A DNA stretch of 6,319 bases from an uncultured Nitrosomonadales bacterium (GTDB taxonomy: Bacteria; Pseudomonadota; Gammaproteobacteria; Burkholderiales; Gallionellaceae). Every line of letters begins with the position of its first letter. The first letter of the stretch is position 1. Shown in pieces: positions 1 to 6,319 of the stretch. A program made the position numbers and the translations under genes. Location: contig CAIZNF010000713.1 in the NCBI GenBank assembly GCA_903934275.1, positions 1 through 6,319 of the forward strand, written 5' to 3'. Below the pieces are notes generated by a model that did no database searches, was not told where the DNA came from, and saw nothing but the letters and a program-made list of their open reading frames with translations.

Positions 1-44
1 CCGGATTTTGAGTCCGGCACGTCTACCAGTTCCATCACCCCGGC
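1..44 (-). tRNA. tRNA-Leu(CAA), 5' half, cut by window edge
   Basis: Read on the minus strand from 44 down to 1, the sequence gives an acceptor 5' strand GCCGGGG, then T8 and G9. A D-arm follows with the GGTAGAC segment typical of tRNA-Leu. Next comes a perfect anticodon stem CCGGA/TCCGG around the loop CTCAAAA. The loop reads T33 followed by CAA, so the tRNA should decode the leucine codon TTG. The variable arm, T-arm and acceptor 3' strand lie outside the window, so completeness cannot be checked. The large variable arm expected of a class II tRNA is not visible here. Identity rests on the anticodon and on overall resemblance to bacterial tRNA-Leu 5' halves. Confidence 0.9.
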
Positions 45-56
45 CAAGCGGGGCAC

Positions 57-85
57 ATTATCCATGAATTAGCCTGTTGTATCAA
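57..85 (-). promoter_or_regulatory. sigma70-type promoter for tRNA-Leu
   Basis: On the minus strand, a -35 box TTGATA (80-85) and a -10 box GATAAT (57-62) are separated by exactly 17 bp. Each differs little from consensus. The bases after the -10 are GTGCCCCGC, a GC-rich discriminator of the kind found at stringently controlled stable-RNA promoters. The expected start site near 50 leaves a leader of only about 6 nt before the mature tRNA 5' end at 44. Stringent control is inference from the discriminator. Confidence 0.75.
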
Positions 86-138
86 ATGTTTCTAGCAGCT
101 CGGGATAAATTGTCGTTTTGTCAGGTAACGCAGGAACG

Positions 139-166
139 GTGAGTGTAGGTCATTTTGCGTTAAAAT
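139..166 (+). promoter_or_regulatory. weak candidate promoter for the small ORF / tusA-like gene
   Basis: A -10-like TAAAAT lies at 161-166. The best -35-like hexamer, GTGAGT at 139-144, has only three consensus matches and a 16-bp spacer. Transcription from here would start near 173 and give a leader of about 32 nt before the ATG at 205. No better plus-strand promoter is visible between the tRNA promoter and 205, so some promoter is expected in this interval. This particular assignment is tentative. Confidence 0.25.
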
Positions 167-191
167 CGAGGTCAGTTGGTTTTGCGAAAGT

Positions 192-196
192 AAGGA
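192..196 (+). promoter_or_regulatory. Shine-Dalgarno AAGGA ahead of ATG 205
   Basis: AAGGA at 192-196 stands 8 nt before the ATG at 205, and a second AAAGGA (199-204) abuts it. This is the clearest ribosome binding site on the plus strand in the window. It does not serve the TusA-family start at 263/266, which lacks a comparable site. It therefore argues that ribosomes load at 205. Confidence 0.55.
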
Positions 197-204
197 ATAA
201 AGGA

Positions 205-276
205 ATGGCAGGTTTCAAAAATATCATAGCCACGGAACGGGAAGCGATGTTGCAGCGAGCGTGTGATGGAGTTTGA
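205..276 (+). CDS. possible 23-residue leader peptide overlapping the tusA-like start
   Basis: An ATG at 205 with a good Shine-Dalgarno opens a frame running to TGA at 274-276. It encodes a mostly hydrophilic 23-residue peptide starting MAGFKNIIATERE. I recognise no family. The frame overlaps the start of the downstream TusA-family gene (ATG 266) in a different frame. That geometry fits translational coupling: ribosomes finishing the small ORF would re-initiate at 263/266, where only a weak GCGAG is present. The alternative is that the small ORF is fortuitous and the downstream gene starts unaided. An N-terminal extension of the TusA-like protein is excluded without a frameshift, because that frame has a TAG at 227-229 and no ATG before 266. 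The case rests only on the ribosome binding site and the overlap. Confidence 0.35.
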   Translation: MAGFKNIIATEREAMLQRACDGV

Positions 277-489
277 TCTGGAGCTGGATGCGCGCAAACT
301 GAGCTGTCCGCTGCCGATATTGCGCACCAAGAAATCCCTGTCGCAAATGACCAGTGGACAGGTGCTCAGAGTGTTGGCAACCGACCCTGAGTCACCTGCG
401 GATTTCGTGGTGTTCTGCCGTCAGACCGGCAACGAGCTGTTGTCCTCGGCTGAACAGGACGGCGAATTTGTTTTTTTGATTCGCCGTCG

Positions 490-493
<4 letters not shown>
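266..493 (+). CDS. tusA: TusA-family sulfurtransferase
   Basis: A 75-residue protein, the usual size for the TusA/SirA/YedF fold. The signature CPxP, here [14 protein letters not shown], places the persulfide-carrying cysteine at Cys14. Family members accept sulfane sulfur on this cysteine and pass it on, in TusA proper to the TusB-C-D relay for tRNA 2-thiouridine. Other members serve sulfur oxidation or molybdenum-cofactor supply. Which role applies here cannot be read from the sequence, and no partner gene is adjacent, so the symbol is family-level. The residue before the CPxP block is odd: the family normally has D-x-x-G-L-x-C-P, whereas this protein has Lys11 in place of the Gly. ATG 266 gives the usual MEFD-like N-terminus; GTG 263 directly before it is the alternative. 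The gene may be coupled to the small ORF at 205-276. Its stop codon overlaps that of convergent valS. Confidence 0.85.
458..488. repeat. 10-bp perfect inverted repeat at the tusA/valS convergent junction
   Basis: GACGGCGAAT (458-467) and ATTCGCCGTC (479-488) pair perfectly around an 11-nt loop that contains seven consecutive T on the plus strand. The structure sits just beyond the valS stop on the minus strand and inside the last codons of the TusA-family gene on the plus strand. It can act as a 3' hairpin for valS mRNA. No U-tract follows it on either strand, so it does not meet the intrinsic-terminator pattern. A role in transcript end formation or stability is inference. Confidence 0.5.
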
Positions 494-3408
<2,915 letters not shown>

Positions 3409-3455
3409 ATGTGTAATTTTATTGTTTGATCGGGGTGCTGCGGAATAGGGGCGTG

Positions 3456-3484
3456 ATTATAACGGATTGATGAAGCGGTAATAA
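3456..3484 (-). promoter_or_regulatory. valS promoter
   Basis: On the minus strand a perfect TATAAT -10 box (3456-3461) follows a weak -35 box TTATTA (3479-3484) with a 17-bp spacer. Transcription should begin near 3449, leaving a 5' leader of about 40 nt before the valS ATG at 3408. The leader has no Shine-Dalgarno-like purine run near the start codon and no T-box (T-boxes are not expected in this class). A 13-bp palindrome lies just upstream of the -35. Confidence 0.65.
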
Positions 3485-3491
3485 TGGATTT

Positions 3492-3504
3492 GCTCAATTT
3501 GAGC
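3492..3504. promoter_or_regulatory. perfect 13-bp palindrome upstream of the valS promoter
   Basis: GCTCAA and TTGAGC flank a single central T. The site lies 7 bp upstream of the valS -35 box, around -43 to -55 from the predicted start. That is a common location for an activator or other dimeric regulator site. No regulator is identified, and a chance palindrome or a small hairpin after the upstream gene remains possible. Confidence 0.3.
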
Positions 3505-3508
3505 CGCA

Positions 3509-3559
3509 GGCTGTGGAATAAATAGCGGCGATCGACCAACAGACGGAGCTATTCCAGCC
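3509..3559 (-). terminator. imperfect stem-loop after the repeat-protein gene
   Basis: On the minus strand the stem starts at the last base of the upstream gene's stop codon. The right arm GCTATTCCAGCC (3548-3559, plus strand) pairs with 3509-3526 through the segments GGCT, GGAATA and GC, separated by small bulges, with a loop of about 21 nt. No U-tract follows, so it is not a canonical intrinsic terminator. Position after a stop codon and before a new promoter suggests it may end the pepA-holC transcript or stabilise its 3' end. Confidence 0.3.
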
Positions 3560-4266
3560 TACTGAATTTTTGAATCGAGGTGCGCGTTTAGCGCGTCGCG
3601 CAGTTTTTCGAAATGGAGGCTGAGCTTGCTTGCCAACATGGCTTCGACGTGCGCTTCTAGGTGATGCAATATCTGCTGAAGTTCCTCCTCGCCAAGCACG
3701 TGCGGCGGTGGTGGTACGGCTTCGGGAAGGATGGTTTCAATGTGCGTTTTTAGGTAACGCAATATCTGCTGAAGTTCCTCCTCGCCAAGCACGTGCGGCA
3801 GTGGTGGTGCGGCTTCGGGAAGGATGGTTTCGATGTGCGTTTTTAGGTAACGCAATATCTGCTGAAGTTCCTCCTCGCCAAGCACGTGCGGCGGTGGTGG
3901 TGCGGCTTCGGGAAGGATGGTTTCGATGTGCGTTTTTAGATAATGCAATATCTGCTGCAACTCTTCCTCGCCAAGTATGCGCGGCAGTGGAACAGATGCT
4001 TCAGGGAGAATGGGTTCGAGATGCGCTTTCAGGTAATGCAATATCTTCTGCAACTCCTCTTCGCCAAGTATGTGTGGCGGAAGAGCAGCGGGCTGTGTGC
4101 CTTTGGTATTTGCGGAATCATTGGCAGTATCTGGAAAATCATTGGCGGCATCGGCGACAACATCGGTAAGCGTGGGTAAGTCATCCGGTGTATCCGTTTC
4201 CACCACTTGGGTCAGCAAGGGTAAGTTGCCCGGCAGGTTGCTGTTGGATAACTTGGTCGAGGTCAT
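3559..4266 (-). CDS. unknown tandem-repeat protein downstream of holC
   Basis: A 235-residue protein that I cannot assign with certainty. From ATG 4266, the N-terminal third carries two copies of a short motif, NLPLLTQVV (14-22) and DLPTLTDVV (29-37), followed by an acidic, Asn/Asp-rich stretch. Residues 67-211 then hold five copies of a 31-residue unit, the last partial. Each unit begins LGEEELQQIL, continues as a probable amphipathic helix (RYLKTHIETIL) and ends in a Pro/Ala-rich linker. The last 24 residues are non-repetitive, charged and probably helical. There is no signal peptide, membrane segment, cysteine or catalytic motif, so a cytosolic binding or scaffolding protein is likeliest. 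The PxLTxVV-type N-terminus and the place between holC and valS recall the betaproteobacterial DUF2486 proteins; this is recollection, not a search result. A TTG at 4288-4290, overlapping the holC stop, would add 8 residues, but neither start has a strong ribosome binding site and the ATG is preferred. Confidence 0.75.
   Translation of the reverse strand: MTSTKLSNSNLPGNLPLLTQVVETDTPDDLPTLTDVVADAANDFPDTANDSANTKGTQPAALPPHILGEEELQKILHYLKAHLEPILPEASVPLPRILGEEELQQILHYLKTHIETILPEAAPPPPHVLGEEELQQILRYLKTHIETILPEAAPPLPHVLGEEELQQILRYLKTHIETILPEAVPPPPHVLGEEELQQILHHLEAHVEAMLASKLSLHFEKLRDALNAHLDSKIQ
3634..4068 (-). repeat. five tandem 93-bp (31-codon) units
   Basis: Units in reading order are 4068-3976, 3975-3883, 3882-3790, 3789-3697 and a partial unit 3696-3634. 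The phase is exact, with LGEEEL recurring every 31 residues. When blocks are aligned starting at 3667, 3760 and 3853, neighbouring blocks differ at only about 3 of 93 positions. The copies nearest the 5' end of the gene are clearly more diverged. This gradient indicates recent duplication of the central and 3' units. There are no spacers, and the array lies wholly within the coding frame. Confidence 0.9.
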
Positions 4267-4286
4267 GTGCTGGTATTCCGGATGAC

Positions 4287-4724
4287 TCAATGATGTGGCG
4301 AATCAATATTGGCTAGATCAAAATGGCGCAGTTCATAGCCGCGATCCTTATAAAACTTGTAACGCTCCCGCCCCAGACGGCTGTCTTCCTCATCGTTGCC
4401 GATAATTTCTATGACACGCTCGAAACGGCTGAAAAATGGCATGCATTCGCTGTGCAGGCTAATTAATAGATCGTGATGCGGAAATTTGTCGCTGCCATGA
4501 CTGAGCACAACATTTATTTGCGCGGCTTCAGCGGCATCGCTATGGCAATGCGGGATAAAGGCTGTGGCAGGGTAATGCCACAGCAGCTTATCCAGCGCGT
4601 CGGCGCTCACGGCATCGTGTGTGCTGATGACCGTGCGCACGCCATTCTGCATCGCCTTGTGGCTCAACTGACAAGCGGTGCGCAGCTTGTCTTGCGAGCC
4701 GGTGTAGAAATCTATTTTGGTCAT
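4287..4724 (-). CDS. holC: DNA polymerase III chi subunit
   Basis: A 145-residue protein, close to the 147 of E. coli HolC. Chi joins the clamp-loader psi subunit and binds the SSB C-terminus, linking the replisome to coated single-stranded DNA. Recognisable family features are the N-terminal KIDFYTG strand, the LDKLLWHYPATAFIPHC block near residues 44-60, the PHHDLLISL strand, and the C-terminal FFSRFERVIEII with a later YKFYKDRGYELRHFDL ending. These match the chi fold along its full length. It lies 73 bp after pepA and upstream of the repeat-protein gene, all on the same strand, so co-transcription from the pepA promoter is likely. No Shine-Dalgarno is visible. Instead the ATG is inside a palindrome (4723-4737) that could hide the start codon. 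No holD (psi) is in the window. Confidence 0.93.
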   Translation of the reverse strand: MTKIDFYTGSQDKLRTACQLSHKAMQNGVRTVISTHDAVSADALDKLLWHYPATAFIPHCHSDAAEAAQINVVLSHGSDKFPHHDLLISLHSECMPFFSRFERVIEIIGNDEEDSRLGRERYKFYKDRGYELRHFDLANIDSPHH

Positions 4725-4737
4725 GGTTTGAAACCAT
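4723..4737 (-). promoter_or_regulatory. palindrome covering the holC start codon
   Basis: ATGGTTT (4723-4729) and AAACCAT (4731-4737) are perfect inverted copies around one central base. In the mRNA this gives a stem of 6 bp with a 3-nt loop, and the AUG of holC lies in the 3' arm. Pairing would restrain initiation. The 5' arm contains another ATG (4735-4737) that is out of frame with holC. A regulatory effect is inference. Confidence 0.35.
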
Positions 4738-4740
4738 TAA

Positions 4741-4794
4741 GCCACAAAGTCCGCAGAGAAAAACTACCGCTTCTCTGTGTGTGTGCTCTGTGGC
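4741..4794. repeat. palindromic intergenic repeat between pepA and holC
   Basis: Outer arms GCCACAAAG (4741-4749) and CTCTGTGGC (4786-4794) pair with one mismatch. Inner arms CAGAGAA (4754-4760) and TTCTCTG (4771-4777) pair perfectly around a 10-nt loop. An internal loop lies between the two stems, with a TGTGTGTG run on one side. The GCCACAGAG...CTCTGTGGC style resembles a dispersed intergenic repeat I recall from many proteobacterial genomes. It begins 3 bp after the pepA stop and fills most of the pepA-holC gap. It may act as a transcript-stabilising or attenuating hairpin; no U-tract of terminator type follows on the minus strand. Confidence 0.6.
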
Positions 4795-4797
4795 AAA

Positions 4798-6285
4798 TCA
4801 TTTGCTGTTGGCCCGGTTAATTAAATATTGGGTGAGCAATGGTACCGGTCGCCCGGTCGCACCCTTGTCCTTGCCGGATTTCCAAGCCGTTCCGGCGATG
4901 TCCAGATGCGCCCAGCGGTAATCCTTGGTGAAACGTGACAGGAAACAGGCGGCGGTAATGGTGCCGCCCGCCCGCCCGCCGATGTTCTGCATGTCGGCGA
5001 AGTTACTGTCCAGCAGTGGTTGATAGTCTTCCCATAACGGTAGTTGCCAAGCGCGGTCATGCGCCTGTTCGCCTGCTGCCAGCAACTCTTGGGCAAGCTT
5101 GTCATCGTTGCTGAACAGGCCGCTGGCGACATGCCCTAGCGCGATGACGCAGGCACCGGTTAGCGTGGCGATGTCGATCACGGTGTCGGGATGAAATTTC
5201 GCCGAGTAGGTGAGCGCGTCGCACAGGATGAGGCGGCCTTCGGCATCTGTGTTGAGTATCTCGATGGTCTGTCCGGACATTGAGGTGACGATGTCGCCGG
5301 GTTTGGTGGCTGTACCGCTGGGCAGGTTTTCGCAAGTCGGGATTACGCCGACCACGTTGAGTTTCAGCCCCATCTCGGCGATGGCCTGCATGGTGCCGAG
5401 CACGCTGGCTGCGCCGCACATGTCGTATTTCATCTCATCCATTTCGGCACCGGGCTTGAGCGAGATGCCGCCGGAGTCGAAAGTGATGCCCTTGCCGACC
5501 AGTACGATGGGTTTCTGCTTTTTGTCCGCACCGCAGTATTCCATCGTAATCAGCTTTGCGGGTTGCTCGCTACCGCGTGTGACGGAAAGAAAAGAACCCA
5601 TGCCCAGTTTTTGCATGTCTTTTTCTTCCAGCACGGTGGTCTTGATGCTCTTGTGTGCCTTGGACAAGGCCAGCGATTTGGCGGCAAGGTAGGTGGGTGT
5701 GCAGATGTTGCCCGGCAGGTTGCCCAGTGTCTTGGCGAGCTCCATGCCCTGTGCGGTCGCGGCGGCTTGGTCGAGCGCATTTTTCAACGCGGCAACTGGT
5801 TTGCCCAGCGTGGCGAAGGTGACGCTCTTCAGTGCGGCGGGCTTGGAGGGTTTGCTCTTCATGCCGTCGGCGCGAAAAGCCTGCTCGGCGGCGGAAAATG
5901 CCGCCTGTTTGACGACCCAAGACGCATCCTTGCCGACACCTTCATCAATAATGTAGAGCGCAGCATCCTTGGCGGCGGTGGTGTTCAATGCAACGAAGGT
6001 TGCGCGCAATATCTCGACGCTGGTCTTGTTGTTCAGCTCGCTCGCTTTGCCCAGACCGACCAGCAACACGCGTTCGGCAGCGACACCGGGAAGCTTGTGC
6101 AGCAACAGGGTGGATGCGGATTTTCCACTCATGTCGCCGCGCGCGACCAAGCTGCTCAACTGGTGCTCCGTCGCCTTATCGAGCAGTTGTGCCGCCGGCG
6201 AAAGCTTGCCATCTTCATATACGCCGACCACTATGCAGCCACTGGGCTGTTTGTCCGGACTGCTTTGTTTTATGCTAAATTCCAC
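4798..6285 (-). CDS. pepA: leucyl aminopeptidase, M17 family (PepA)
   Basis: A 495-residue cytosolic dinuclear-metal aminopeptidase that removes N-terminal residues from peptides; E. coli PepA has 503 and also binds DNA in Xer recombination. The N-terminal macrodomain-like half spans about residues 1-170. The catalytic half carries the M17 signature NTDAEGRL (345-352). Expected metal ligands are all present: Lys265 and Asp270 in GKGITFDSGG, Asp288 in KYDMCGAA, and Asp347 and Glu349 in the signature. Catalytic Lys277 and Arg351 are also there. These align with E. coli PepA at a constant offset of 5. The start is GTG, decided by AAAGGGG (6292-6298) 6 nt upstream. It is the first gene of the pepA-holC group. 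In related genomes lptF commonly diverges from pepA, which may lie just beyond the window. A DNA-binding role here is not shown. Confidence 0.97.
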   Translation of the reverse strand: MEFSIKQSSPDKQPSGCIVVGVYEDGKLSPAAQLLDKATEHQLSSLVARGDMSGKSASTLLLHKLPGVAAERVLLVGLGKASELNNKTSVEILRATFVALNTTAAKDAALYIIDEGVGKDASWVVKQAAFSAAEQAFRADGMKSKPSKPAALKSVTFATLGKPVAALKNALDQAAATAQGMELAKTLGNLPGNICTPTYLAAKSLALSKAHKSIKTTVLEEKDMQKLGMGSFLSVTRGSEQPAKLITMEYCGADKKQKPIVLVGKGITFDSGGISLKPGAEMDEMKYDMCGAASVLGTMQAIAEMGLKLNVVGVIPTCENLPSGTATKPGDIVTSMSGQTIEILNTDAEGRLILCDALTYSAKFHPDTVIDIATLTGACVIALGHVASGLFSNDDKLAQELLAAGEQAHDRAWQLPLWEDYQPLLDSNFADMQNIGGRAGGTITAACFLSRFTKDYRWAHLDIAGTAWKSGKDKGATGRPVPLLTQYLINRANSK

Positions 6286-6291
6286 GTGTTG

Positions 6292-6298
6292 CCCCTTT
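6292..6298 (-). promoter_or_regulatory. Shine-Dalgarno deciding the GTG start of pepA
   Basis: Minus-strand AAAGGGG stands 6 nt before the GTG at 6285. No ATG competes near it, and the next residues, EFSIKQ, fit a PepA N-terminus. The few bases beyond 6298 are too short to assign the pepA promoter. Confidence 0.7.
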
Positions 6299-6319
6299 AT
6301 AGAAAAAACTACAGCTCAA

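Noticed and set aside
3634..4068. CRISPR array
   Set aside because: The 93-bp units are contiguous with no unique spacers and stay in one coding frame.
3630..4169. Plus-strand open frame of 179 codons with its own repeats
   Set aside because: It is the antisense reading of the 93-bp tandem units. The minus-strand frame fits the operon layout and has helix-like repeats with a coherent N- and C-terminus.
4267..4290. TTG start at 4288-4290 for the repeat protein, overlapping the holC stop
   Set aside because: No ribosome binding site precedes it, and the eight extra residues look unlike the family-style start. ATG 4266 is preferred, though coupling through the overlap cannot be excluded.
5210..5692. 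Plus-strand open frame opposite pepA
   Set aside because: It is antisense to well-supported M17 catalytic motifs and has no recognisable protein features.

Overview
The window looks like a chromosomal housekeeping segment from a betaproteobacterium. The order pepA-holC-(small unknown gene)-valS, all on the minus strand, is a layout I associate with that class. The protein style of ValRS, HolC and the TusA-like protein would suit Nitrosomonadales or Gallionellaceae, but that finer placement is inference. Codon use is GC-leaning and uniform, and no mobile-element gene, CRISPR array or defence system is visible.

Layout from left to right. Positions 1-44 hold the 5' half of a minus-strand tRNA-Leu(CAA), cut by the window edge, with a good sigma70 promoter at 57-85. 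A plus-strand unit follows: a possible 23-codon leader ORF (205-276) with a strong Shine-Dalgarno, overlapping the start of a TusA-family gene (266-493). The minus-strand block then covers the rest of the window. Read in its own direction it is pepA (6285-4798, M17 leucyl aminopeptidase), holC (4724-4287, DNA polymerase III chi subunit), an unrecognised repeat protein (4266-3559) and valS (3408-490, valyl-tRNA synthetase). valS has its own TATAAT promoter at 3456-3484. The tusA-like gene and valS converge and their stop codons overlap.

The main genes serve peptide turnover (PepA), the replisome (HolC), translation (ValRS, tRNA-Leu) and sulfur relay (TusA family). They share a locus rather than one pathway.

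The unusual content is structural. (1) A GC-rich palindromic repeat is embedded in frame inside valS, adding roughly 25 residues to the anticodon-binding domain of an essential enzyme. (2) The gene between holC and valS is built from five copies of a 31-residue (93 bp) unit, three of them about 97% identical in DNA, which suggests a recently expanding and possibly length-variable locus. (3) A palindromic intergenic repeat fills the pepA-holC gap, and a separate palindrome covers the holC start codon. (4) A 10-bp perfect inverted repeat lies at the tusA/valS convergent junction inside the tusA coding sequence.
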